Positions 52,387-61,420 are shown, numbered from the stretch's first letter. The stretch is 64,000 nucleotides of DNA from UTCFX2 sp002050125 (GCA_027494035.1 JAOSJQ010000001.1:2604001-2668000); one strand, 5' to 3'. Made by a program: numbers and translations. Notes: generated from the sequence alone by a model not told the origin.

Positions 52387-53769
52387 ATGCCACTCTGGAG
52401 CGGTCGTTTCGAGGGTCATACCGACCCCACAGCCTGGGAGGTCAACGCCTCGCTGCCAATCGACCAGCGCATGGCGCTGCAAGACGTGCGCGGCAGCCTG
52501 GCTTGGGCAGCCGCGCTGGTCAAAGCCGGCGCGCTGACCCAACACGAAGGCGACCTGATCACGCGCGGGCTTAAAGAAATCGCGGCGGAGTTTACCGCCG
52601 GCGAGTTCGAGTTCAGACCCGGCGACGAGGACATCCACACCGCAGTCGAGCGCCGCCTGATCGAGCGCATCGGCTCAACCGGCGGCAAGCTGCACACCGG
52701 GCGCAGCCGCAACGACCAGGTCGCCACCGACTTCCGCTTGTGGCTCATGCAAAACGCCCTGCCCCTGCTGGAAAAAGTCAAACGGCTGCAACGCGCGCTG
52801 CTGACCCGCGCGGAGGCGGATTTCGGGCTGATCATGCCCGGCTACACTCACCTGCAGCGCGCCCAGCCGGTGCTGCTTTCGCACTGGTGGCTGGCGCACT
52901 TCTGGTCCTTGCAGCGCGACCGCGCGCGGCTGGCGCAGGTGGCGCGGCGCACTGCTGCGCTGCCGCTCGGGGCGGGGGGACTGGCGGGCGCGCCGTTCCC
53001 GGTCGACCGCGAGCTGCTCAAAGACGAGCTGGGGTTTGCCGAGATCATCCCCAACAGCATCGACGCGGTATCCGACCGCGATTTTGCGACCGGTTTCCTC
53101 TACGCCGCCGCGCTGACCGGCGTGCATCTGAGCCGCCTGGCGGAGGCGATGGCGCTCTTCACGAGCCAGGAGTTCGGCTTCTTCGAACTGGACGACGCCT
53201 ACGCCACCGGCTCCAGCCTGATGCCGCAGAAAAAGAACCCCGACATCTTCGAGTTGGCGCGCGGCCGGGCTGGCACGCTGATCGGGCTGCTGACCGGGCT
53301 GCTGGTCACCCTCAAAGGGCTGCCCTCGGCGTACGACAAAGACTTGCAGGAGGACAAGGAGGCGGTCTTCCGCGCCTACGACATTTTGAACGGGCTGCTG
53401 CCGGCGCTGGCGGGGGCGCTCGAAACCCTGGCTGTGCGCCCCGAACGGCTGGCGGGCGCCATCGAACCGGGCATGATGGCGACCGACCTGGCGGATTACC
53501 TGGTGGCGAAGGGCGTGCCGTTTCGTCAGGCGCACGCCGAGGTCGCCGGGCTGGCGCGCCGGGCGCTCATGGAAGGTAGACCGGTCAACGAGCTGCCGCT
53601 GGAAGCCTTCCGGGAAGCCAACCCGTTGTTCGAGGACGACCTGTACGCGGCGTTCGACCCGCAGCGCAGCGTCGAGCGGCGCAACGTGTACGGCGGCGCC
53701 GCCCCCGAGGCGGTGCGGGTGCAGATGGAGGAAGCGCAGCGCGCGCTCGAACAGCCGCTCGCGCAGTGA
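52387..53769 (+). CDS. argH: Argininosuccinate lyase
   Basis: The 460-residue protein carries the fumarase-superfamily signature G-S-S-L-M-P-Q-K-K-N-P-D near residue 278, and H-T-G-R-S-R-N-D-Q-V-A-T-D near 104, both standard for ArgH. D-E-D-I-H-T-A-V-E-R-R-L and P-G-Y-T-H-L-Q-R-A-Q-P also match. It cleaves argininosuccinate to arginine and fumarate, the last step of the pathway; the fumarate can enter the fumarase encoded at 15346-16861. The start ATG 52387 follows an AGGAGGAG site. It stands apart from argG, with its own promoter. Confidence 0.97.
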   Translation: MPLWSGRFEGHTDPTAWEVNASLPIDQRMALQDVRGSLAWAAALVKAGALTQHEGDLITRGLKEIAAEFTAGEFEFRPGDEDIHTAVERRLIERIGSTGGKLHTGRSRNDQVATDFRLWLMQNALPLLEKVKRLQRALLTRAEADFGLIMPGYTHLQRAQPVLLSHWWLAHFWSLQRDRARLAQVARRTAALPLGAGGLAGAPFPVDRELLKDELGFAEIIPNSIDAVSDRDFATGFLYAAALTGVHLSRLAEAMALFTSQEFGFFELDDAYATGSSLMPQKKNPDIFELARGRAGTLIGLLTGLLVTLKGLPSAYDKDLQEDKEAVFRAYDILNGLLPALAGALETLAVRPERLAGAIEPGMMATDLADYLVAKGVPFRQAHAEVAGLARRALMEGRPVNELPLEAFREANPLFEDDLYAAFDPQRSVERRNVYGGAAPEAVRVQMEEAQRALEQPLAQ

Positions 53770-53814
53770 CCCGCGCGGCGCGCGGGTTGATCGCCCGCCG
53801 CGCCCGGAATCCAG

Positions 53815-53820
53815 TATAAT
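53815..53820 (+). promoter_or_regulatory. -10 box directly before the ABC ATPase start
   Basis: A perfect TATAAT ends 7 bases before ATG 53828, as at the other leaderless candidates in this window. No consensus -35 at normal spacing. Confidence 0.5.
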
Positions 53821-53827
53821 CTCCCTC

Positions 53828-54778
53828 ATGTCCGCGATCGAAGTCAGCGGTCTGAGCAAGTCCTTTGGCGAGCTGCAGGCGGTGCGCGATCTGAGCTTTG
53901 CCGTGCAGCCGGGCGAAATCTTCAGCCTGCTCGGACCCAACGGGGCGGGCAAGACCACCACGCTCGCGATGCTGTCCTGCCTGATGCGCCCCGACGCCGG
54001 CGACGCGGCGGTGATGGGACATTCGATCCGCAGCGATCCGCAGGGGGTCAAAGCCTTGCTGGGCGTCGTCCCGCAGGAGATCGCCCTGTACGAGGACCTG
54101 ACCGCGCGCGAAAACCTGACCTTTTGGGGCAAGATGTACGGGCTGCGCGGCGCGGCGCTGCGCCAGCGCGTGGGCGAACTGCTCGCGCTGATCGAACTCG
54201 AAGACCGCGCCAACGAGCGCATCGAGAAGTATTCCGGGGGGATGAAACGGCGCGTCAACATCGCGGTGGCGCTGCTCCACCGCCCGCAGGTGATCTACAT
54301 GGACGAGCCGACCGTGGGGATCGACCCGCAGTCGCGGCGGCGCATCCTCGACAACGTGATCGAGCTCAAACAGTCCGGCATGACTGTGCTGTACACCACC
54401 CACTACATGGAAGAAGCGCAGGAAATCTCCGACCGGATCGCCATCATGGATCACGGCGAGCTAATGGCGTGCGGCACGCACGCGGAGCTGGTGCACCTGG
54501 TGGGCGAGCTCGACCGGCTGACGCTCACCGTGGGGGAGCTGACGCTGGGGGCGGAGACCGAACGCATTTTGAGCGCCTGCCGCTCGGTGGAGGGCGTGCA
54601 GCAGGCTGAAGCGCAGGACGGGGGAGTGACGCTGCTGGTGCAGGACAGCCGCCAGGCGCTGCCAGCGGTTTTCGATAATCTGGCGCGGCTGGGGGTGCGC
54701 ATCAGCGGGGTGCAGATGCAAACGCCCGACCTGGAGACGGTGTTCCTGCACCTGACCGGGCGCGCCTTGCGCGATTGA
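53828..54778 (+). CDS. ABC-2 type transporter ATP-binding protein (DrrA/CcmA-like)
   Basis: The 316-residue ATPase has Walker A G-P-N-G-A-G-K-T-T near residue 39, signature Y-S-G-G-M-K-R-R near 138, Walker B V-I-Y-M-D-E-P-T-V-G-I-D and switch H in T-T-H-Y-M-E-E-A. A regulatory C-terminal domain (about 230-316) is typical of drug- or lipid-exporting ABC-2 ATPases. It is followed after 15 bases by an ABC-2 permease, so the two form an exporter. The cargo is unknown. Confidence 0.93.
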   Translation: MSAIEVSGLSKSFGELQAVRDLSFAVQPGEIFSLLGPNGAGKTTTLAMLSCLMRPDAGDAAVMGHSIRSDPQGVKALLGVVPQEIALYEDLTARENLTFWGKMYGLRGAALRQRVGELLALIELEDRANERIEKYSGGMKRRVNIAVALLHRPQVIYMDEPTVGIDPQSRRRILDNVIELKQSGMTVLYTTHYMEEAQEISDRIAIMDHGELMACGTHAELVHLVGELDRLTLTVGELTLGAETERILSACRSVEGVQQAEAQDGGVTLLVQDSRQALPAVFDNLARLGVRISGVQMQTPDLETVFLHLTGRALRD

Positions 54779-54793
54779 GCGGCGCGGGGACCC

Positions 54794-56029
54794 GTGAAAG
54801 CCGTTGACATTGCCCTGAAAGACCTGCTGAGCGCGCTGCGCAGCGCCATGGTGCTGGCGTTCATGTTCGGTCTGCCGCTGATGGTGACCGGCATGTTCTA
54901 CCTGATGTTCGGCAACCTGGCTGCCGAAGGCGATTTCAACCTGCCGCGCACCCGCGTGGTCATCGCCAACCTGGACCGCAACGCCCCAACCCTGCCCGCC
55001 GGCTCGCGCAACGTCCCGGGCGGTGTGCGCGCCAAAACGCTGAGCGGGCTGGTGGTGGAGGTGCTGCAAAGCGAAGACCTGCACGAATTGCTGGACGTGC
55101 GGCTGGTCGGCGACGCGCAGACCGCCCGGCGCATGGTGGACGAGCGCCAGGCGCAGGTGGCGCTGATCATCCCCGAGGACTTTTCGCGCCGGTTCAACGA
55201 TCCCGACAGCCGCACCGCCATCCTGTTCTATCAGGACCCCACGCTGACGATCGGACCTGGCGTGGTCGAATCGATCACGAACCAGTTTATGGACGGGCTG
55301 GCGGGGGTCAAGATCGCGGTGGACGTGGCGCTCGACCAACCGGGGGCGCTCACCGAGCAGCAGGTCGGCGCGCTGGTGCAGGGCTTTTTAGACCGTTCGG
55401 CGTCGCAGTCCAAAGACCTCGCCCAGGAGCTGCTCTACGTGCACACGCCCGGCGAGGCGGAGCGCGCGGAAAAGAAAAACCCGCTGTTGCAAATCACCGC
55501 GCCGATTATGGCGGGGATGATGGTCTTCTACGCTTTCTACACGGGCGCGTCGATGGGGCAAAGCATCCTGCTCGAAGAGGAGCACCGCACCCTGCAGCGC
55601 CTGTTCACCACCCCTACCCCGCAGTCCACCATCCTGAGCGGCAAGCTGCTGGCGGTGTTTCTCACGGTGCTGGTGCAGATCGGCGTGCTGACGCTGGCGG
55701 CGCGGCTAATCTTCGGCATCGATTGGGGCGGCTCGCCCGCCACGGTCGTGGCGCTGATCGGCACGGTATGTCTGGCGTCCTCGTTTGGCATCTTTATCAA
55801 CTCGCTGCAACGCGACACGCGTAAGTCCGGGCTGATCTTCGGCGGGCTGCTGACCATCACCGGGATGTTGGGCATGATCAGCGTCTTTGCGCTCAATTCG
55901 CCCTCCGCCGCGCAACTGAGCGGCACGGTGGCGCTGCTGGTGCCGCAGGGCTGGGCGCTGCGCGGACTGCTGCAGGCGAACAACGGACGCCCGCTGGGCG
56001 AGGCGCTGCTGGCCGAGCTCAGGCAGTAA
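54794..56029 (+). pseudogene. ABC-2 type transporter permease, C-terminus lost to an insertion
   Basis: The GTG start (54794) gives an N-terminal helix (V-L-A-F-M-F-G-L-P-L-M-V), an extracytoplasmic domain of about 200 residues, then helices from about residue 240 (M-A-G-M-M-V-F-Y-A-F-Y-T-G) and R-T-L-Q-R-L-F-T-T-P-T, typical of ABC-2 permeases. The frame ends at a stop after N-G-R-P-L-G-E-A-L-L-A-E-L-R-Q, before the last helix that should follow. The missing helix is found 2.8 kb downstream at 58834-58926. The gene appears split by insertion; whether the truncated form still works is uncertain. Confidence 0.82.
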
Positions 56030-56191
56030 TCCAGCAGCGCCAGCAGGTACTGCAAGCAGCTTACCAGCAACACCCCGGAACGATTTGTTAAAGGACTACC
56101 CAGACCTCAACCATTGCCGGATGCAGTTTGGATCAATCCACCGAAAACACCGGCGGAGATCGAAAAGAACCTATCGTAGCCGTAGTAGTAG

Positions 56192-56241
56192 AGGTTGTGG
56201 AAAAGTGGAAAAATCTTCACCTTTCCACTTTTCCACAACCT
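56192..56241. repeat. Perfect 19-bp inverted repeat in the 365-base gap after the truncated permease
   Basis: AGGTTGTGGAAAAGTGGAA (56192-56210) pairs perfectly with 56223-56241 across a 12-base loop. It is not followed by a T run. The rest of the gap (56030-56394) is AT-rich and holds no gene I can support. The hairpin may be a terminator-like or mobile-element end; it marks the left part of the inserted DNA. Confidence 0.75.
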
Positions 56242-56394
56242 TCTTGGCCAAAAGACGTGAGCGATTATCTCTTGCATGACATGTACTCACTAAATTCCAA
56301 ACCAAGTTGTCTCAATTCATTGACACATTCCGATTCGGGTATACAATCAATATAGATGTTCCTTCCTCCTGCAAAGGGAGGCGGAGGACTAATC

Positions 56395-57141
56395 ATGAAA
56401 ACCCTAATAAATGATGTAAAGGCCATAATTGCCTTGATAGGTCTAGTAGGCTTTCTCGTTATAGTTTTGCAATTTAGACCTATAATGGCGAATCAGCATT
56501 CAAGCGGGAGCGCCATAATATCATCAACAGAAGCTTATCCTCCCCCAAATAGCCTAATGAGTCTCTCGGAAGAGAGATTAAATCCATATCCATCTGCCGA
56601 TAATGTTGAAGTAGAAGAATCAACAGTGTGTTCTAAGGCTGGTCAATGGATAAACTATCAAAACAAAATTGTAGGATTTTCGTTCCAATATCCGTCAGAG
56701 ACCCAGGTGCAAGAATTAGCCAGAAGCGATGGAGATGATGCTATTTCTTTTGACTTAAAAACCGAATGCTATTCGAAAGATTGTTGGGGACTTAATGGAG
56801 TTTCCATAAGTATATTGGATAATCCAAAGAACTTAAGCCTTCGGGAATTTGTTGAAAAGAAATATAATCCAAATGCATCAACCGCTTATGCTATCTCCGA
56901 AAATGAGCTCGATAAAAATATACAGTCTATTATAATAGGTGGCGAGCAGGCCTTGCTTGTTCGCGGAACATTGACATATGAACGCCCGCAAGCGTACATT
57001 CTCCACAATGGTTTATTCGTTGTGATTAGCATGACTGAGAGAAGTAAGGGTATCTGGATGGATGAAGCTAAACCTCCATGCAAAACTGCTCTTGAGCTTT
57101 TCGACAAAATCCTAGCATCAGTAAATTTTTCGCAACCATAA
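56395..57141 (+). CDS. AT-rich hypothetical exported or membrane-anchored protein
   Basis: The start ATG 56395 follows a GGAGG stretch and gives 248 residues. An N-terminal hydrophobic segment (A-I-I-A-L-I-G-L-V-G-F-L-V-I-V-L) anchors or exports it. A Ser/Pro/Glu-rich region (about 35-80) is followed by a domain with V-G-F-S-F-Q-Y-P-S-E-T-Q-V-Q-E and a C-terminal I-L-A-S-V-N-F, a PsbP-like pattern often seen in small secreted proteins. I cannot name a function. GC content is far below that of the neighbouring ABC genes, so it belongs to transferred DNA. Confidence 0.65.
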   Translation: MKTLINDVKAIIALIGLVGFLVIVLQFRPIMANQHSSGSAIISSTEAYPPPNSLMSLSEERLNPYPSADNVEVEESTVCSKAGQWINYQNKIVGFSFQYPSETQVQELARSDGDDAISFDLKTECYSKDCWGLNGVSISILDNPKNLSLREFVEKKYNPNASTAYAISENELDKNIQSIIIGGEQALLVRGTLTYERPQAYILHNGLFVVISMTERSKGIWMDEAKPPCKTALELFDKILASVNFSQP

Positions 57142-57507
57142 AAACCTTTTACCCCTCAAAAGAGGAGCAGCTGTGATGCATCGAAGCTCTAAAGTCACCC
57201 TGATCGTAGCTGTTATTTGGACATTTTCAATTTCCGCCATACAAACTGCCGCTGCTGAACAAATTTCAAGTGATTGGACATGGCCTCTCGACGGGGCAAT
57301 TATTATTATCACATTGTAGCGCAAGAAAGTGGTGTATATGAAGGGCAACATGATGCTTTGTTCGGTAGAAAGGGATGGTTATTTAGCCGGAGGGTCGATG
57401 AGGAATTGTTGCAAAGCATACAAATACCGAGCAATGTTCAAACTTTATCTTGGAATCAATATCTAAAGCTAAATGGTACGGATAGCGGCGATCGGTTTTT
57501 CTTATTA

Positions 57508-58381
57508 GACCTCTTGCATAAGTGGAAACTGTGCCATAATAGGCACATGAGATACGAAGAGATCAAAGAACGGGACGAACAAGACTTCAAGCGGTTGACA
57601 GGTGTTGAGCACCAAACGTTTCTTCTAATGGTGAAGGTATTGGAAGCGGAGATGCCCAACTTTGGACGTCCGCCCAAATTGAGCCGAGCGGACCAATTGC
57701 TGATGACCTTGATGTATTGGCGAGAATATCGGACCCAATTTCATATCGCACAAGCCTATGGTATCAGCGAAGCATCGGTATGTCGGACAATCCAGAAAGT
57801 CGAAGATGCACTCATGAATTCGGGTCAATTTCGATTACCTGGCAAGAAGGCCCTCCAACCCAGTGATACGGTGATTGAGGTGGTCATTGTGGATGCTACA
57901 GAGCAGCCAATTGAGCGTCCGAAAAAAGCAGCGTCAACACTACAGTGGCAAAAAGAAGCGACATACACAGAAGGCTCAAGTGATCGTCAATCAACGTACC
58001 CTGGAAATCATAGCCACAGCCTTTGGCAATGGCAGCACTCATGATTTCCATTTGTTCAAAGAGAGCTCTGTTGGCATGGCTCAAGGCATTCGGTGTTTAG
58101 CTGATACGGGCTACCTGGGTTTGACCAAGCTGCATGCCAATAGTCAGATACCGGCTAAGAAATCCAAACTCCATCCGCTCACTCGTGAGCAAAAAGCTGC
58201 TAACCGACAACTGGCAGGCCAACGCATCTTCTGTGAACATATTATCGGACGATTGAAGGTCTTCCATATCTTGAGTGACCGTTATCGTAATCGACGTAAA
58301 CGCTTCAGTTTACGCTTCAATCTGATTGCTGCTATTTACAATCTGGAACTTCATGCAAAATCATGACTTTTGCAAGAGGTC
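57508..58381 (+). mobile_element. IS5-family-like insertion sequence (about 874 bp)
   Basis: The ends are imperfect inverted repeats: GACCTCTTGCATAAGT at the left and, inverted, GACCTCTTGCAAAAGT at the right (one mismatch). A TA dinucleotide flanks both ends, consistent with a TA target duplication. The element carries one transposase gene (57547-58366) in two overlapping frames. It lies inside a second, interrupted gene, which itself lies in DNA splitting the ABC-2 permease. Confidence 0.85.
57547..58366 (+). CDS. IS5-family DDE transposase in two frames
   Basis: The first part (ATG 57547) contains a helix-turn-helix region: R-A-D-Q-L-L-M-T-L-M-Y-W-R-E-Y-R, then G-I-S-E-A-S-V-C-R-T-I. V-I-V-D-A-T-E-Q-P-I-E-R-P is the first catalytic Asp region. 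The second frame continues K-K-Q-R-Q-H-Y-S-G-K-K-K-R-H-T-Q and D-T-G-Y-L-G (second Asp), with E-H-I-I-G-R-L-K (Glu) near the end, so the DDE triad is complete across both parts. The shift is at an A6 run near 57926 and is +1 in direction. It may be a sequencing error or a frameshift site; the classic A6G -1 signal does not fit. Confidence 0.82.
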
Positions 58382-58833
58382 TATTGTTAAAAGATGCAGT
58401 AACCGGGGAAGATTTATTGGTTGGTGGTAATATTGAAATTGATCATTCCTCTCCAACCGGACAATGGCAGTTATGGCAATTTATCATCACTAACGCATAT
58501 GCCCTTGTAGGAAGAACTGTAAGTTTAGATTATAACAGCATCGTTGATGGAGACTTGAGCATCTCCACTATGCGAGTAGATGGGGTTGAACTAATAACCA
58601 ATTGTGCTGGATCCCTTTCAAGCTTCGCGCCTTCCAATGCAATCATAATAGAGCGCGAAGTTATGCAAAATAAGTGACCAGGTGGAGTATTGTGCACAAC
58701 AACAAGTTCCTCTCCGCCATCTGCAGCCTGCCAAAGTGGAACTAATTCGCTCCATCTTTTCCTCCTCGTCTTCCTGCGCCGGGCTGGCGGATGGCGTAGA
58801 CCTGCGTCCCCGCCTCAGCAGAGGCTGAGGGGG

Positions 58834-58926
58834 CTGCCGGCGGTGATCGCCGCCTGCCTGGCGCTGGCGGGCTATGCGCTGCTCTTCGTCAGCCTGGCGG
58901 GCTGGCGTTTCTCAAAGCTGGATTGA
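58834..58926 (+). pseudogene. Displaced C-terminal helix of the ABC-2 permease
   Basis: The frame L-P-A-V-I-A-A-C-L-A-L-A-G-Y-A-L-L-F-V-S-L-A-G-W-R-F ends with a stop at 58926. It matches the terminal helix and W-R-F basic end of ABC-2 permeases, and the GC content is back to that of 54794-56029. It is the missing tail of the gene truncated at 56029. A 62-bp segment resembling the YceI gene directly precedes it. Confidence 0.65.
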
Positions 58927-58958
58927 GACTAAACCGAGATTGAATTGAGACCGAGCGC

Positions 58959-59663
58959 TCACTTGGACGGCGCATAGCGCTGGTCGAACAGCTCCGGGTC
59001 GTAGGGCTGGCGGCGGTTGGAGCAGTTCTCGCGCGGACAGAGCTGGCAGCTCGCAAAACCGTTTTCGGATTCGTACATGAAGCCCGAAATGGTCTTGGCG
59101 GGCGTCATCAGCAGGCTGGGCTGGAGCTGCACGCCGATCGCGCCGGCTGCCGCGCCGAACAGCGCAAACAGCGGGACCTGCTGGGATAGCGGCCAGTCAG
59201 TGAGCGAACCCGGGCTCTGGCTGGCGAGCAGGCTGGTTCCGTAAGCCTCGCGCAGGCGGTCGGTGAGCTGGTGCAGCGCGCGGTGCAGCAGGTGTTCCTG
59301 GATCTGATCGGCGTAGAAGCGCGTCAGCAGGTCGGTTTCGGCGCGCGCCCAGGCGTCCAGCTCGCCGCCGGCGGTGACGAGGTAGGGGAACAGGCGGTGC
59401 ACCGGGTCCAGGTTGATGCGCAGCACGCGGCTGGTAAAGGTCACCGGAGACGCGTTCTGACCTTCGATCTGCACTTCGTCGTCGGCGCGGGCGAGGATGC
59501 CGGAGAGCAGGTAAGCCGCGCGCGGGTGGGCGAGCGCTTGCGCCTCAACCAGCAGGCGCTCGACCTCGGGCGGGGTGGGGCGCCCGGGTTTGAGGCGCAG
59601 CTTTTCGCGCAGCGCCTCGTGGTCAATTTGGACGTTGAAATCGTCGACGAGGATGGGTTCCAT
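58959..59663 (-). CDS. MetH activation-domain-like (corrinoid methyltransferase reactivation-like) protein
   Basis: The 234-residue protein ends with S-P-G-S-L-T-D-W-P-L-S-Q-Q-V-P-L-F, a phrase resembling the S-P-G-Y-x-x-W-P region of vitamin B12-dependent methionine synthase activation domains, then S-L-L-M-T-P-A-K-T-I-S-G. A C-terminal Cys cluster (C-Q-L-C-P-R-E-N-C-S-N-R) could hold an Fe-S cluster or metal. Such stand-alone proteins are thought to act on corrinoid proteins. The preferred start is ATG 59663; a TTG at 59681 would add six residues. Its link with the two URO-D-like proteins elsewhere in the window is only suggested by shared corrinoid/methyl chemistry. Confidence 0.7.
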   Translation of the reverse strand: MEPILVDDFNVQIDHEALREKLRLKPGRPTPPEVERLLVEAQALAHPRAAYLLSGILARADDEVQIEGQNASPVTFTSRVLRINLDPVHRLFPYLVTAGGELDAWARAETDLLTRFYADQIQEHLLHRALHQLTDRLREAYGTSLLASQSPGSLTDWPLSQQVPLFALFGAAAGAIGVQLQPSLLMTPAKTISGFMYESENGFASCQLCPRENCSNRRQPYDPELFDQRYAPSK

Positions 59664-59731
59664 AAGGAGATATTTTACCAAAGAAATCTACATAGGGGTT
59701 GAAACCGATCCCATCCCGGCTCTCCCAAATC

Positions 59732-59803
59732 TACCCCACCCCCGCCCTCCCCAAATTCGGGCGGATAAACCTCGCCTGGATTTGGGGGGACCGAGGGGGG
59801 CAA
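59732..59803. repeat. Short copy of the C-rich palindromic repeat
   Basis: It begins TACCCCACCCCCGCCCTCCC and ends GGGGGACCGAGGGGGGCAA. The centre AAATTCGGGCGGATAAACCT matches the first hairpin of the element at 17137-17311, but the second hairpin is missing. It behaves as an internally deleted copy, located between two minus-strand genes. Confidence 0.75.
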
Positions 59804-60586
59804 CTACCCCGCCGGCTCGAGCACAAAGTCGATTGCGATGGCGACGGTTTGCCCCACGTTGGCGACGCCCGGCACGTTGGGGATGTTCAGGTTGAAGTCG
59901 CTGCGCTGCACTTCGGCAGCCGCCGCGCCGTGGATCAGCCCGTCTGCCGCGAGCTGCGCATTGACCGCGAAGACGACCGGCTGGGTGATGTCGCGGATGG
60001 TCAACTCGCCCGCGATCTGGAAGGTGAACGGCTGACCGGCGGCGCCCGCCCCGCTCAACCCGCGCATCTCGGTCGGGGTGAAGGTGATGAATTCGAACGC
60101 ATCCGTGTTCAAGATGAAGTTGCGGATGGCACGGTTGCGCATATCGTTATCGGTGATCAGCGTGCGGGCGTTGACCCGGATCGGGCTCGCCTGGGCGGCG
60201 CTGAGGTCGTTCGGATCGAGGACAAACTGCCCGGCGATCTGGTCGGTGACGCCCACGACGTCGTTGGGCTGGCCGCGCAGCTCCTCGAAGATGGTGAAGC
60301 GCGCCTGCGAATCGGGCTGGCGGATGGTGTAGACCTGCGTCCCCGTCTCAACAGGGGCTGAAGGGGCGGCCGGCTCGGTGAGGGCTGCGCCCGGCTCGCT
60401 TGGCGCGGCGGGCGGGACGGTCGGGGCGCTCGCGGGCGGGCGGGTTGTCTGAACCAGCGCCGCAGTGGGCTGCACGGGGGCGCTGGCGGGTTCGCTCTCG
60501 CCAAAAGCCCAGTTGAAGAGCAGGAACGCGCCCAGCGCTAACGCCGCCAGGAGCGCGCCGGTGATCAGCAGTCGGGTGTTTTTCAA
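59804..60586 (-). CDS. YceI family protein with N-terminal membrane anchor
   Basis: The start is TTG 60586 behind GGAGG; it gives 260 residues. A hydrophobic segment (residues 7-25) is followed by a Pro/Ala/Glu linker to about residue 80. The YceI lipocalin-like domain follows with Y-T-I-R-Q-P-D-S-Q-A-R-F, then F-V-L-D-P-N-D, R-V-N-A-R-T-L, N-D-M-R-N-R-A-I-R-N-F and I-R-D-I-T-Q-P-V-V-F. YceI-like proteins bind isoprenoid or lipid-like ligands and act in the periplasm or at the membrane surface. Residues 1-30 of the longer possible frame are not supported by an RBS. Confidence 0.85.
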   Translation of the reverse strand: MKNTRLLITGALLAALALGAFLLFNWAFGESEPASAPVQPTAALVQTTRPPASAPTVPPAAPSEPGAALTEPAAPSAPVETGTQVYTIRQPDSQARFTIFEELRGQPNDVVGVTDQIAGQFVLDPNDLSAAQASPIRVNARTLITDNDMRNRAIRNFILNTDAFEFITFTPTEMRGLSGAGAAGQPFTFQIAGELTIRDITQPVVFAVNAQLAADGLIHGAAAAEVQRSDFNLNIPNVPGVANVGQTVAIAIDFVLEPAG

Positions 60587-60691
60587 AATACCTCCAAAGG
60601 TTCTATCAGCTTTGCGCGGCGCGAACGCCGTGCGGCAGAAGTATACAGGTTTTTTGCGGACGAACGTTAAAAGCATATTAGGATATTGTAG

Positions 60692-61354
60692 ATGAAATTG
60701 CTCGCTTACTTGAAGCCGCCGCGCTCAAAATTCACCCTTGTAAAATGCAGTTTTCCAGTAGAATTGGGGCTTGTGGATGAACTCGTCGAATCCGTACCGA
60801 GCAACCGGCTTTACACCCTCCTGACCCTGGTCGTCATCATCCTGGCGCTGATTGGGGCGTACGCCTTTATCACTAACGAGATGGACTGGGTGCGGGATCT
60901 GATCCTGCACAGCGGTCCGCTGGGGTTCGGGCTGAGCATCCTGCTGTTTGGCGTGTTGGGGGCGACGCCGATCCCCTCCGAGCCGCTGACGATCTTTCTG
61001 AGCACCATCTACGGTCCGCTGCTGGCAATGATCGCCACCGCCATCGGCAACCTGCTCTCGGCGCTGGTGGAATACCTGATCGGCAAGAACCTGGGCAAGC
61101 TCACCAACTTCAAAAAGTGGAAACAAAAGCTGCCCTTTGGGCTGGGCAACCTGCCGGTCGACGCCCCGGCGTTTCTGCTCGGGGCGCGCATGCTGCCCGG
61201 CTACGGCAGCAAGATCGTGAGCCTGGTCGCCGGGTTTTACCACGTGCCAATTGGGCTTTACACCTGGACCACGCTTGTGGCGATCACGCTGGGGGCGGCG
61301 CTCACGGCGTACGCCGGTTACGGGGTTCTGACGCTGCTCGAACGGCTGCTTTAG
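60692..61354 (+). CDS. VTT/SNARE-associated domain (DedA-like) membrane protein
   Basis: The protein is 220 residues from ATG 60692, or 193 from GTG 60773, which begins V-D-E-L-V-E-S and is the better match to family length. Helices start at about residue 47; L-G-A-T-P-I-P-S-E-P-L-T-I-F-L and G-A-R-M-L-P-G-Y-G-S-K-I-V-S-L-V-A-G are the VTT domain hallmarks (re-entrant loops with conserved Pro and Arg). The family includes polyprenyl-phosphate flippases and lipid scramblases; the substrate is not shown here. The exact start is unsettled. Confidence 0.85.
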   Translation: MKLLAYLKPPRSKFTLVKCSFPVELGLVDELVESVPSNRLYTLLTLVVIILALIGAYAFITNEMDWVRDLILHSGPLGFGLSILLFGVLGATPIPSEPLTIFLSTIYGPLLAMIATAIGNLLSALVEYLIGKNLGKLTNFKKWKQKLPFGLGNLPVDAPAFLLGARMLPGYGSKIVSLVAGFYHVPIGLYTWTTLVAITLGAALTAYAGYGVLTLLERLL

Positions 61355-61420
61355 CGGCTGAACCAGCCCAAAATATGGGGGAGACGCACCACGACTGCAC
61401 ACCCGTGCTGGTCAGAAGTA

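Larger units (their letters stand above)
57176..58677 (+). pseudogene. Secreted-protein gene interrupted by an IS5-like element (also one frameshift)
   Basis: The start is ATG 57176 behind AGAGGAG; it encodes a signal-like M-H-R-S-S-K-V-T-L-I-V-A-V-I-W-T-F-S. A frame change at a G4 run near 57294 (one missing G) continues into N-Y-Y-Y-H-I-V-A-Q-E-S-G-V-Y and R-K-G-W-L-F-S-R-R. The gene stops at 57507, where the IS starts. After the IS, the frame resumes with L-K-D-A-V-T-G-E-D-L-L-V-G-G-N-I-E-I-D and ends at 58677. Read together it would be a secreted protein of about 215 residues. No family is recognised. Confidence 0.65.

Noticed and set aside
57918..57935. A6G slippery site for -1 frameshifting in the transposase
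   Set aside because: The second frame lies at +1, not -1, relative to the first, so the classic signal does not fit. An extra A in the run explains it more simply.
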